A stretch of 13,453 nucleotides of DNA from Phycisphaerales bacterium (GCA_016763115.1 JAESUL010000333.1:1-13453), one strand, 5' to 3'; shown: positions 1-7,017, numbered from the stretch's first letter. The notes: a model not told the origin generated them from the sequence alone. Numbers and translations: made by a program.

Positions 1-86
1 CCGAGGGACAGGGCCTCGAGGCTCCCACCAGCGTTAGCAGCCGAAGCGAGTCCGAGGACAGCGAGAAGTGTTGCAGCAGTTTTCAT
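1..86 (-). CDS. Partial secreted PEP-CTERM-like protein, paralogue of the next gene (5' end only)
   Basis: Only the first 28 codons are visible; the gene continues beyond the left edge. It starts at ATG (86-84, minus strand) behind an AGAGAG ribosome-binding stretch. The visible protein is a signal peptide (Lys-2, hydrophobic core, ANA cleavage site around residue 19) followed by GGSLEALSLG. The coding DNA is identical to the start of the gene at 438-944, so this is a tandem paralogue, probably of the same fold and destination. A TATACT sequence on the minus strand (111-106) is a possible -10 box that would give a very short leader. Whether the rest of the protein keeps the PPC domain and the PEP-CTERM tail cannot be seen. 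Confidence 0.8.
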   Translation of the reverse strand, partial: MKTAATLLAVLGLASAANAGGSLEALSL

Positions 87-96
87 TTGTAATCTC
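1..96. repeat. 96-bp direct repeat, copy 1
   Basis: Bases 1-96 match 859-954 without a mismatch. They cover the start of both paralogous genes plus 10 bases upstream of each ATG. Copy 1 is cut by the window edge, so the repeat may be longer. Confidence 0.97.
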
Positions 97-344
97 TCTT
101 TCGTTAGTATACCTGACAATCAGAAGAAACAGCCTACTGATTCGTCACCGCGAGGATACCCTCGGTTCGTAGGTCGTTTCAAGGCAATTGGTTCTGAATT
201 TGAAAAATAATCCAAATTGCCTTGCCATTTGCCGAATCCATGATTGAAAGACCCATAATTAGCATGAACCTGGGCGTTTCAATGCCCATCGCCCAAACAA
301 ATACCAAGGCTTATCCACATCCTCGCCGACAAAGCTCTCTCTCC

Positions 345-379
345 AAAAAAGAGCACGGCACCCGCGAAGGGTGCCGTGC
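345..379 (-). terminator. Rho-independent terminator of the gene at 438-944
   Basis: The arms 353-363 and 369-379 form a perfect 11-bp GC-rich stem with a five-base loop. On the minus strand the stem is followed by TC and then six T (350-345), the canonical intrinsic terminator layout, about 60 bases after the TAA stop of the upstream gene. Confidence 0.92.
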
Positions 380-382
380 GTT

Positions 383-436
383 GATTCTTGCGAATCGGTA
401 CTCCGAAATCGGAGTGCTCATTCAAGCCGAGGCTTG
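383..436 (-). repeat. Three short hairpins between stop codon and terminator
   Basis: Three small perfect inverted repeats sit in a row: CAAGCC-GA-GGCTTG (423-436), ACTCCG-AAAT-CGGAGT (400-415) and GATTC-TTGC-GAATC (383-396). With the terminator they would give the 3' untranslated RNA four consecutive hairpins. They may protect the transcript from 3' exonucleases; that role is inferred. Confidence 0.55.
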
Positions 437-437
437 A

Positions 438-944
438 TTATGCACGACGACGACGGGTCACGACGAGACCGCCGAGACCGAGGAGTGCTGCCGAAGCAGG
501 TGAAGGAATCCCGTTGACCGAGAGGGTGTAAGTGTTGGTTGCGCCCAACCAGCCATCGACCATGATCCAGTACTTGCCAGCAGCGAGCCCGAGCACTTCA
601 ACCACTTCCTGGTTGGTGATACCTTCGGACGAACCGAGCAGATCGGTTGCGCCATCGTCGCCCCAGACATAGAGGTCGATGTCGCCGTTGTCGGTGATGA
701 AGTCGAGGGTCGCGACGAGGTCGCCACCGGCCCAGTTGAGCGAGTAAACATCGTCGCCACCGGTCCATGTGCCACCGAGGACGAAGCCGTCGGTACCTTC
801 GAGGTTATCCATTGCGCCTGTGGTGTCGCCCGTAATGGACTGGCCACCAACGAGGGTACCGAGGGACAGGGCCTCGAGGCTCCCACCAGCGTTAGCAGCC
901 GAAGCGAGTCCGAGGACAGCGAGAAGTGTTGCAGCAGTTTTCAT
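438..944 (-). CDS. Small secreted PPC-domain protein with PEP-CTERM-like sorting tail
   Basis: This 168-residue exported protein has no known enzymatic activity. Residues 1-19 form a signal peptide ending ANA. Residues about 64-143 (DDVYSLNW..., a DIDLYVWGDDG stretch, GKYWIMVDGW...TYTLSV) resemble the bacterial pre-peptidase C-terminal (PPC) beta-sandwich. The C-terminus has the three parts of a PEP-CTERM-type signal: PSP at 147-149, a hydrophobic stretch at about 151-163, and TRRRRA. In that family an exosortase/archaeosortase-like enzyme processes the tail, so the product probably ends up at the cell surface or in the matrix. The ATG at 944 follows GGGAG by 8 bases. It has its own intrinsic terminator and is the second of two tandem copies. 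The PPC call is by residue pattern only; the sorting tail is the stronger call. Confidence 0.88.
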   Translation of the reverse strand: MKTAATLLAVLGLASAANAGGSLEALSLGTLVGGQSITGDTTGAMDNLEGTDGFVLGGTWTGGDDVYSLNWAGGDLVATLDFITDNGDIDLYVWGDDGATDLLGSSEGITNQEVVEVLGLAAGKYWIMVDGWLGATNTYTLSVNGIPSPASAALLGLGGLVVTRRRRA

Positions 945-954
945 TTGTAATCTC
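859..954. repeat. 96-bp direct repeat, copy 2
   Basis: This block is identical to 1-96. Beyond 954 the two loci diverge sharply, although GAAACAGCC (984-992 against 126-134) and CAATTGGTT (1042-1050 against 185-193) remain at nearly the same distance from the start codon. The duplication therefore included at least about 100 upstream bases. Confidence 0.97.
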
Positions 955-1335
955 CCATTTTTCCGAGAATTTTGTCGACGGATGAAACAGCCACCCAGTC
1001 GATCTGACTGGAAAGTACATCGCTTCTATCTCATTGCCAATCAATTGGTTAGATTGATTTCTGTTTTTTGATCCACAACACCAAACCCAAGCCTGCAAAC
1101 GCCCGATAACCGCACACAAATCGTTGATTTGCCCTCAAAACGCCGGTTCAATCTTGATTTTCATTTGCCAACCAAAAACGAAGTTTTTCTTTGATCTCAC
1201 CCATACAAACCACGGAACAATCACGACCGATCTATCCAACTCTGTTTTCTGTCGCCCGTGGATCGGATTTTATTGGCATGCGAAGGGCGTCGTTTCTCTC
1301 CCAGCCCTTCGCATACAAACCCCTATACTCCGCCC
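945..1335. other. Divergent intergenic region
   Basis: These 391 AT-rich bases must carry promoters for the minus-strand gene starting at 944 and the plus-strand permease starting at 1336. AATCAAT (1039-1045) and ATTGATT (1053-1059) form a 7-bp inverted repeat about 100 bases upstream of the minus-strand gene, overlapping the CAATTGGTT stretch conserved in the paralogous locus. No gene or tRNA was recognised. Confidence 0.55.
1278..1329 (+). promoter_or_regulatory. 11-bp inverted repeat and -10-like box before the permease gene
   Basis: ATGCGAAGGGC (1278-1288) is repeated in inverted form as GCCCTTCGCAT (1304-1314) with a 15-base spacer. TATACT (1324-1329) follows and resembles a -10 box. 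It lies 6 bases before the ATG at 1336, so transcription from it would start about at the start codon. The right arm would then cover the -35 position, as an operator does. No TTGACA-like -35 is present. Seen: the repeat and the box. Inferred: operator function and a leaderless transcript. Confidence 0.45.
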
Positions 1336-3204
1336 ATGCCCATATTTTTCCGTTGGCTGCTCCGACTCGGACCATCCAACCCCATCGCTGTCCGCCTTGT
1401 CCAGAACGCCTCGAGGCGGACAAAGCACCTCTATGTCCGCTCGGCGTACCTCGCGGTCCTTATATTGGTGCTCTTGTGGACCATGCTGGGCAATACATCC
1501 TCCGGCGCGGTCAGCTATCGTGAACTCGCCTCGTCGGGCGCGACCAGCTTTGCCTGGATTGCCTATCTTCAAGTTGCCCTGATCTGTATCCTCGCCCCCG
1601 TGTTCATGGCCGGCGCAATCGCCCAAGAGGCCAACCCCAAAACCTGGGATATCCTCCTCACCACCCCCATGAGCCGACTCGAGATCGTGCTCGGCAACCT
1701 GCTCGGACGCCTCTTTTTCGTCCTCGCCCTCCTCTTTGCCTCCCTCCCGCTCTTCGCCCTCACCCAGTTCTTTGGCGGCGTGCCGGGCAGCTCGATCATC
1801 GCCAGCTACCTTGTTGCTGCCGGGGCAGCGGTCATCGTTGGTGCCCTGGCGATCTCGCTCTCCGTCTCACGCCTTGTTGGGCAGCGGGCGGTCTTTACCT
1901 TTTATATATCCGTCGTCAGCTACCTCGCCATCACCATCGCCATCGACGCTTGGCTTCGGCTGCGCGGACTCGGCGCAGGAGTCAACGGCTCGGGCGTCAC
2001 CTGGATCACCGCGTTCAACCCATTCCTTGCCCTGCGATCACTCCTCAGCCCCACCGCCTATCCCGCCGTCACCGCCGGTTCGTATTCCGGGCTCAAAGCC
2101 ATGATCCTCGAACGCCCCGCATTGGCGTGGAACCTTGGTAGCCTCTCGCTGAGCACATTCTTGGTGCTTGCCAGCACCCTGACCGTCCGCTCGGGCGGGC
2201 TCCGCCAGATCGCCGGGCAACGCACCACCAAACGCCCGTGGTACCGAAAAATGCTCGGGCTCCCCGGCGTCGGCGAAGAACACCGCGCCCCACGCACCGT
2301 CTGGGCCAACCCCATCGCCTGGCGCGAGGCCGCCTCTCGCAATGCCACCTTCGGGCGCATCGTTGCACGCTGGTCCTTTATAGGGCTCGGCATCCTCGTC
2401 GCCATCGCGATCGTGGTCCTCTTCCATACCGGCGTTATCAATCTGAAGGACTACCAGTTCATCATCCGCTCGGTCGTCTTTACCGAGGTCTTTGAGATCG
2501 CCCTCGTCGGGGTCAACATGGCGGCGACGGCTATCAGCGGCGAACGCGAGGACGGCACGCTCGATCTCATCTTGACCACCCCGATCACCCCAGGGATGTA
2601 CCTCGCGGGCAAGCTCCGCGGCTTGGTCAGCTACCTGCTGCCCCTGATCTCGATCCCGATCTTTACTGTTGGTATCGCGGGGCTCTACTCGCTCGTCGGC
2701 GGACTGGGCAACCCGGCAGCCTCATTCACGCACACACTGCCCGGCGGCGGCACCGTCACGGTCCCCGCCGTCTTGCCCGAAGCCGGGCTGCTGGCAGCGG
2801 TGGTGCTTATCCCGTTCATCGCGTTTTGCGTCATGATCGGGCTGCACTGGTCGCTCAAATCCAAGGGCACATTGAGCAGCGTGATCGGCACCGTCGCCGT
2901 CGTCGGGATCGCGTCGGGTATTCTCGGGCTGTGCGGGTGGGCGTCGGGGTCCGACATGCCGACCATCGGGCCCGCGCTTGTGACGCTCAGCCCGGCAAGC
3001 CTGCTTGATGCGACGATTGTTCCCGTGACACGCTTGCAAGAAACCGTTGACAGCGGACGAGGCGGACTCAACGCGGCCCGGATCGCCATGGCGATCGGAT
3101 CGGTTCTTGCGGCTGCGATCTACATCGGCATCGTCTACGGCGTGCGATCCGCGCTGACCCGCAACTTTGACTTCACCGTGCGCAAGCTGGCTGGATCAAG
3201 CTAA
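1336..3204 (+). CDS. ABC-2 type transporter permease with two homologous halves
   Basis: This is a 622-residue integral membrane protein. Each half starts with an NPIAxR motif (15-20 and 325-330) and carries the cytoplasmic coupling-type motif of ABC-2 permeases: AQEANPKTWDILLTTPMS at 96-113 and SGEREDGTLDLILTTPIT at 401-418. Hydrophobic segments follow, for example 125-145, 155-180, 187-205, 346-364, 430-452, 484-504, 515-533 and 586-603. The protein should move a substrate across the cytoplasmic membrane with an ATPase partner. No ATPase gene is in the window, so partner and substrate are unknown. An open frame extends upstream to 1258, but the ATG at 1336 is preferred because the extra 26 residues are hydrophilic and run through the inverted repeat. 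No Shine-Dalgarno sequence precedes it. The stop overlaps the next start by one base (TAATG). Confidence 0.85.
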   Translation: MPIFFRWLLRLGPSNPIAVRLVQNASRRTKHLYVRSAYLAVLILVLLWTMLGNTSSGAVSYRELASSGATSFAWIAYLQVALICILAPVFMAGAIAQEANPKTWDILLTTPMSRLEIVLGNLLGRLFFVLALLFASLPLFALTQFFGGVPGSSIIASYLVAAGAAVIVGALAISLSVSRLVGQRAVFTFYISVVSYLAITIAIDAWLRLRGLGAGVNGSGVTWITAFNPFLALRSLLSPTAYPAVTAGSYSGLKAMILERPALAWNLGSLSLSTFLVLASTLTVRSGGLRQIAGQRTTKRPWYRKMLGLPGVGEEHRAPRTVWANPIAWREAASRNATFGRIVARWSFIGLGILVAIAIVVLFHTGVINLKDYQFIIRSVVFTEVFEIALVGVNMAATAISGEREDGTLDLILTTPITPGMYLAGKLRGLVSYLLPLISIPIFTVGIAGLYSLVGGLGNPAASFTHTLPGGGTVTVPAVLPEAGLLAAVVLIPFIAFCVMIGLHWSLKSKGTLSSVIGTVAVVGIASGILGLCGWASGSDMPTIGPALVTLSPASLLDATIVPVTRLQETVDSGRGGLNAARIAMAIGSVLAAAIYIGIVYGVRSALTRNFDFTVRKLAGSS

Positions 3205-4388
3205 TGACTATCTACGAGCTACAAACAGATGGTATTGTTGAGTTGAACACGACGAGTTTCTCTGCAGTTGAGATCCGCGAGCGAGACGATCTCCAGCGAA
3301 TTTTGAAGGACAATATAGATGTCATTTCTCCCGGAACCCTGATTATTTCAGAGGAGTTCGGGCAATGGGAGGACTCAAGACGACGAATAGATCTTCTTGG
3401 TATCGATGCAGAAGACGCCCGCCTTGTCGTTATTGAACTGAAGCGGACTGTTGACGGCGGGCACATGGAACTACAGGCACTGAGATATTCCGCAATGATC
3501 TCAACAATGACCTTTGAGCAGGTGGTTCAGGCCTTTGATATTTTTCTGAAAAAAAATGACCGAGACGATGATGCTGAAGAGTTGATTCTTAAGCACCTTG
3601 GTTTGGATGAGCCAGACGAAGAAACCTTCGCCCAAGATGTCCGAATCGTTCTCGCATCCGCCGATTTTTCAAAGGAGTTGACGACCACTGCGATGTGGCT
3701 CAATGAGCGCGGGCTCGATATCCGGTGTGTTCGGTTGAAGCCTTATTTATTGGATCAGCGGATACTACTTGATGTTCAATCCGTTGTACCGCTCCCCGAG
3801 GCTGTAGATTACCAGATTCGCATCGCCGAGAAACAACAGTCTGTGCGAAAATCTCGTGGTGGCGACAACACCATTGCTCGAAAAATTTCCGATCTCGTTG
3901 AGCACTATGTTCGCGACGAGATTGGAGCAACATTCATACAGCCCCGCGGGAAAATGGTATGGTTTCTTCCTGCAACTTGGGATGACCGATTACCAAAGAT
4001 AGGTGACGCCTGGAAAAGATTACGCAGGCTAACACCTCTTGCATTTTGGGTCAATATCACAAACCGAAAGCCTGGATTAAAAATGGTTGTCGAGCTTGGA
4101 CGGATTCCAAACTACAAATTCAGGCAACAACTTGTGCGAGACCTCCGCGATGCGGGGTGTTCTATTGATCGTCGCGGCGATCGCCCCGATGCACGGTACA
4201 CCCGAATACGCTCACAATGGCAAACACTCGATGTCCTCTCGCTTGATCAGGTTGACCTCGCTCAGATTCCCGATGAGATTGATCGGCTCTGGAAAGAGTT
4301 TTCTTCGCAGCTTGTACAAATTGAACAAGTCGTCTTTGATCGAGATTGGTCCAAAGCCTCGCTGATTCCATCGGAAGAAAATGGCTAG
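3204..4388 (+). CDS. PD-(D/E)XK nuclease-like protein (NucS/DUF91-like N-terminus)
   Basis: This 394-residue soluble protein has a nuclease-like N-terminal half. ERDDLQRIL (26-34) precedes RRIDLLGID with Asp-63, then LVVIELK with Glu-78 and Lys-80, then QALRY with Gln-91 and Tyr-95. That order (helix, D, ExK, QxxxY) is the core of the PD-(D/E)XK fold as in NucS- and RecB-type nucleases, and all key residues are present. Residues about 222-390 form a separate, mixed basic and acidic domain, possibly of the DUF4268 kind (uncertain). It probably cuts DNA; the substrate is unknown, and roles in repair or phage defence are open. It starts at the ATG overlapping the permease stop, so it is likely co-translated. 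The DNA is clearly AT-richer than its neighbours (about 40% G+C in two sampled 60-base lines against 68% in a permease line), which suggests acquisition. Confidence 0.78.
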   Translation: MTIYELQTDGIVELNTTSFSAVEIRERDDLQRILKDNIDVISPGTLIISEEFGQWEDSRRRIDLLGIDAEDARLVVIELKRTVDGGHMELQALRYSAMISTMTFEQVVQAFDIFLKKNDRDDDAEELILKHLGLDEPDEETFAQDVRIVLASADFSKELTTTAMWLNERGLDIRCVRLKPYLLDQRILLDVQSVVPLPEAVDYQIRIAEKQQSVRKSRGGDNTIARKISDLVEHYVRDEIGATFIQPRGKMVWFLPATWDDRLPKIGDAWKRLRRLTPLAFWVNITNRKPGLKMVVELGRIPNYKFRQQLVRDLRDAGCSIDRRGDRPDARYTRIRSQWQTLDVLSLDQVDLAQIPDEIDRLWKEFSSQLVQIEQVVFDRDWSKASLIPSEENG

Positions 4389-5929
4389 AACTGCTTGCGC
4401 ATCCGTGCGGTGGGAATTTTAAGTTGGTCGCGGTATTTGGCGACGGTTCTTCGGGCGATCTCGATGCCCTTTTCTTTGAGCGCACGCACCATCGCCTCGT
4501 CGCTCAGTGGCTTGGCCTTGTCCTCGGTATCAATCAAATCCTCGATCGCAGCCCGCACCGCATTGGCGCTGACATCCTCGCCCGACTCGGTCGCCAACCC
4601 GCCTGAGAAAAATCCACGCAACGGCACAATCCCGCGCGGGGTCATCAGGTATTTCTCGGAAACCGCACGCGACACGGTTGCGACATGGATGCCGAGTCGA
4701 TCAGAGATCGTTTTCATGGGCAGTGGTTTGAGGGCTTCGGGCCCGAAGTCAAAGTACTCACGCTGCTCATCGATCACCGCGTTGACCACACGAAGAAGCG
4801 TGTGTCGGCGTTGCCCCACCGCGTCGATGAGCCACTGGGCGTTGGAGAGGTTCTTGCGAAGGAACGACCGGTCGTCCTTGGGAACCGCTTTGTCTCTTGC
4901 CATCTTGGCGTACTCGCGGTTGATCTGGACATCGGGCAGCCGGCCGTCGGTGAGGTAGGCAGGGTAGCGGTCCTCGTCCTCGTCGTACTCGACCACCGCA
5001 TCGGGGGTGATCACCCGAGGCGAATCGTCAACCAATCGTCGCGCAGGCGAAAGGCTGAGCCGACGCAGCGCATCAATCCCGGCGTTGATCTCGTCGAGCC
5101 CGAGCCCAGAACCCGCAGCGATCTTGGGGAGTTTGTTCTTGATGAGTTCTTCAAAGAACTCGGCGACCAAGGTCCGCGCCACCGTAAGCCCGTCGGCGTT
5201 GATGCTGATCGAATCCTCATCGCCCGCGCGGTCGGCGAGCGCGTCGATCTGGATGAGCAAACACTCGCGCGCATCGCGGGCACCGACGCCAACCGGCTCG
5301 AGCAAAAGTTGGATCGCCTGGATGGTGAACTCCCAATCGGTGTCGGTGGGGTTGATCTCCTTGACCGCTTGGGGTGCACGGTCGGCGATTTGTTCGATCT
5401 CGGTGCGGAGGTACCCGTCGTCGTCGAGGTTGGCGATGATGATCTCGCCGAGCACGCGGATGCGGTCGTCGACACTGGTCAGCGCCCACTGATCGAGCAA
5501 CTGCTCGATCAACGATGCTGATCGCGCGGGGGCCTGGGACATGGCGTCCATCTTGGCATCACGCTCGCCCGATGCAGCGCGGGGGGCGCGATCGGTGTAG
5601 TCGGTGGATTTGGTGCGCGAATCAAAGGTGTTTTCCACGGCTTCGGGGTTGGTCGCGGAGTATTCGTCGAGGCGAGCAAAGTCCGAAGCCCCGTCCTCGG
5701 AAATTTCAAGCTCGCCCGATGATGCGAGCCCCTCTTCGGATTCAGAGGGTTGGCGTGAATCAGGGTCGATCTCGGTGATCTCGAGGGTTGGGTTGGATTC
5801 GAGTTCCTGCTCGATGCGCTCGCGGAGCTCGGCCAAGGGCATCTGCAGGATCTCCATCGACTGGATCATCCGAGGCGTCAGCTTCATCTGCTGACCGAGC
5901 TTCATGTGTTGGGAGGTCTCAAAACGCAT
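4385..5929 (-). CDS. rpoN: RNA polymerase sigma-54 factor
   Basis: This 514-residue protein is a full-length sigma-54, the factor that directs RNA polymerase to -24/-12 promoters and needs an AAA+ activator to open them. Region I is at residues about 8-50 (LGQQMKLTPRMIQSMEILQM, then ELESNPTLE). An acidic, low-complexity region II follows at 51-135. The core-binding domain spans about 138-300. The helix-turn-helix lies at about 404-425 (MKTISDRLGIHVATVSRAVS). The RpoN box ARRTVAKYRD is at 492-501, close to the C-terminus as expected. recR lies upstream on the same strand with a 106-base gap, in which TAGAAT (minus strand, 5995-5990) could be a -10 box, so rpoN may have its own promoter. The start at 5929 keeps region I intact but has only a weak, distant AAGGA. 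The gene ends in a CTAG shared with the nuclease gene. Confidence 0.97.
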   Translation of the reverse strand: MRFETSQHMKLGQQMKLTPRMIQSMEILQMPLAELRERIEQELESNPTLEITEIDPDSRQPSESEEGLASSGELEISEDGASDFARLDEYSATNPEAVENTFDSRTKSTDYTDRAPRAASGERDAKMDAMSQAPARSASLIEQLLDQWALTSVDDRIRVLGEIIIANLDDDGYLRTEIEQIADRAPQAVKEINPTDTDWEFTIQAIQLLLEPVGVGARDARECLLIQIDALADRAGDEDSISINADGLTVARTLVAEFFEELIKNKLPKIAAGSGLGLDEINAGIDALRRLSLSPARRLVDDSPRVITPDAVVEYDEDEDRYPAYLTDGRLPDVQINREYAKMARDKAVPKDDRSFLRKNLSNAQWLIDAVGQRRHTLLRVVNAVIDEQREYFDFGPEALKPLPMKTISDRLGIHVATVSRAVSEKYLMTPRGIVPLRGFFSGGLATESGEDVSANAVRAAIEDLIDTEDKAKPLSDEAMVRALKEKGIEIARRTVAKYRDQLKIPTARMRKQF

Positions 5930-6035
5930 TGCGATACAGCCGATCCTTCGGGAATGGAGACAGGAATCCTTTGCCTGCTCATAAGGTGCATTCTATCAGC
6001 AATCCGGCCCACCCACTTGGCAGATTGATCTTCGG

Positions 6036-6677
6036 CTACTCGACCGACTGCCTGCCCTGAATGGCATCAGCAAGCACCGCTTTATTGGCGTATTCGAGCA
6101 TGCCTCCCGTAGGAAGCCCCCGCGCAAGCCGACTGACCAGCACACGCCGACCACGCAGCTCGTCAGCGAGGTACAACGCGGTCCCATCGCCCTCAACGGT
6201 TGGATTCAACCCCAAAATCACTTCCTCGACCCGAGGATGATCAGATCCAGGCGCAGCATCCACGCGGGCGAGGAGTTGGATGATCGTCAGATCACCCGGC
6301 CCGATGCCATCGAGCGGCGAGAGCCGACCCATCAGCACATGGTACAAGCCTTTATACATCCCTGTCAGTTCAAGCGCGATCAGGTCTTTGGGCTGCTCGA
6401 CGACCAGCACCCGCGAGTGGTCGCGTTTGGGATTGGCACAGATGGCGCACTGATCGGTGTCCGAGAGGTTGTAGCACGAATCGCAGTGCCGAAGTGACTG
6501 CTTGACTGCCACAATGGCCTCGGCGAGCCGGAGGGCTTGGGACTGCTCGGATTTGAGGATATAAAACGCCAAACGCTCCGCACTGCGGGCACCGATCCCG
6601 GGCATTTTGTTGAGTTCTTCAATCAAAGCGCGCATTGGGGGTGGGTAGGCGTTCGGGTTTGATCGTGGATTCGGCAT
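6036..6677 (-). CDS. recR: Recombination mediator protein RecR
   Basis: The 213-residue product acts with RecF and RecO to load RecA at gapped DNA. The helix-hairpin-helix region LNKMPGIGARSAERLAF comes first. A zinc finger CDSCYNLSDTDQCAIC (C-x2-C-x9-C-x2-C) follows, then a Toprim domain (VLVVEQPKDLIALE...) and the conserved C-terminal RLARGLPTGGMLEYANKAVLADA. The open frame continues to 6779, but the ATG at 6677 was chosen: it keeps the YPPPMRALIEEL segment, which matches the YPxPxxxLI start of RecR proteins, while the ATG at 6635 would remove it and the upstream extension has no RecR character. No clear Shine-Dalgarno sequence precedes any candidate. Genes often found beside recR, such as dnaX and the ybaB type, are absent here. 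rpoN follows downstream on the same strand. Confidence 0.95.
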   Translation of the reverse strand: MPNPRSNPNAYPPPMRALIEELNKMPGIGARSAERLAFYILKSEQSQALRLAEAIVAVKQSLRHCDSCYNLSDTDQCAICANPKRDHSRVLVVEQPKDLIALELTGMYKGLYHVLMGRLSPLDGIGPGDLTIIQLLARVDAAPGSDHPRVEEVILGLNPTVEGDGTALYLADELRGRRVLVSRLARGLPTGGMLEYANKAVLADAIQGRQSVE

Positions 6678-6856
6678 GTGTTCGAGATGGTATCCACAGG
6701 AAGTGGGATCTGAGATTTCGCGTCTCTGATATCCATGCCTCGAACCGGGATTTTGGGGGTTTGGGTAGTATTGCCACAAAATTGATCGCTATTTTCCACA
6801 AGCCCCCCGATCTTGGGTTGCAACGGGGCGCAGAACTCTGTAGTTTTATTGCTCAT

Positions 6857-6917
6857 CAATAGCAGCTTTGGGACTCTTCTGTGGAGAGAGGTAGGTCCCA
6901 GGGCTGCTGTTGTTTTT
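6857..6917 (+). terminator. Terminator-like hairpin in the lpd leader: candidate attenuator or small-RNA end
   Basis: Arms 6857-6874 and 6895-6912 pair over 18 bp with no bulge and a 20-base loop, followed at once by five T (6913-6917). Three pairs are G-T (6860-6909, 6867-6902, 6868-6901). These are allowed as G-U in plus-strand RNA but become A-C mismatches on the minus strand, and only the plus side has a T-run. The structure is thus directional towards lpd. No plus-strand gene lies upstream for it to terminate, which points to an attenuator in the lpd leader or the end of a short RNA. Confidence 0.65.
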
Positions 6918-6959
6918 GGGCGCGTGCGACGAACTCGGGCGGGATACCTATAGTCCCAG

Positions 6960-6985
6960 CCCCAGACCAAATCATGGCTCTGGGG
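6960..6985 (+). promoter_or_regulatory. Second hairpin in the lpd leader
   Basis: CCCCAGA (6960-6966) pairs with TCTGGGG (6979-6985) around a 12-base loop, 32 bases before the GTG start. The AGTCCCA at 6952-6958 just upstream can instead pair with TGGGACT (6869-6875) in the left arm of the preceding terminator-like hairpin. The two structures could therefore be mutually exclusive. Confidence 0.45.
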
Positions 6986-7017
6986 ACTGAAATGCCCTTT
7001 TCGAGAGGACCCAACGC

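Larger units (their letters stand above)
87..437. other. Intergenic region between the tandem paralogues
   Basis: No credible gene is seen in these roughly 350 bases. The left part is the promoter and leader region of the partial gene at 1-86. It includes an imperfect inverted repeat (181-191 with 212-223, one bulge) in AT-rich DNA. The right part is the 3' untranslated region and terminator of the gene at 438-944. The open frame over 222-437 runs through the terminator hairpin and has no ribosome-binding site. Confidence 0.6.
6678..7017. other. Divergent intergenic region between recR and lpd
   Basis: These 340 bases hold the 5' regions of recR (minus) and lpd (plus), the strong terminator-like hairpin at 6857-6917 and a second hairpin at 6960-6985. 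TTGCAA (6818-6823) and TAGTTT (6841-6846), 17 bases apart, are a weak candidate promoter that would start transcription just before the first hairpin. TATAGT at 6949-6954 is another -10-like sequence, without a recognisable -35. No protein gene or SRP RNA motif was found. Confidence 0.5.

Noticed and set aside
181..230. Sigma-54 type -24/-12 promoter
   Set aside because: TGGCAAGGCAATTTGG on the minus strand resembles only the -24 half; the -12 GC is not at the right distance. No convincing sigma-54 promoter was seen in any intergenic region.
222..437. Open frame of 71 codons on the plus strand
   Set aside because: It runs through the terminator hairpin and the small hairpins of the opposite gene and has no ribosome-binding site.
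1258..1335. N-terminal extension of the permease
   Set aside because: The 26 extra residues are hydrophilic, precede the NPIAxR start of the first half-repeat and overlap an inverted repeat; the ATG at 1336 is more likely.
4685..5521. 278-codon plus-strand open frame opposite rpoN
   Set aside because: It is antisense to the conserved core of sigma-54, explained by high G+C at codon position 3, and resembles no known protein.
6678..6779. N-terminal extension of RecR
   Set aside because: The added 34 residues have no RecR character, while the ATG at 6677 already includes the conserved YPxP segment.
6857..6917. SRP RNA gene beside recR
   Set aside because: SRP RNA genes often lie near recR, but the conserved GGAAGCAGCC-type apical sequence is missing; only AGCAGC occurs, inside a simple hairpin.
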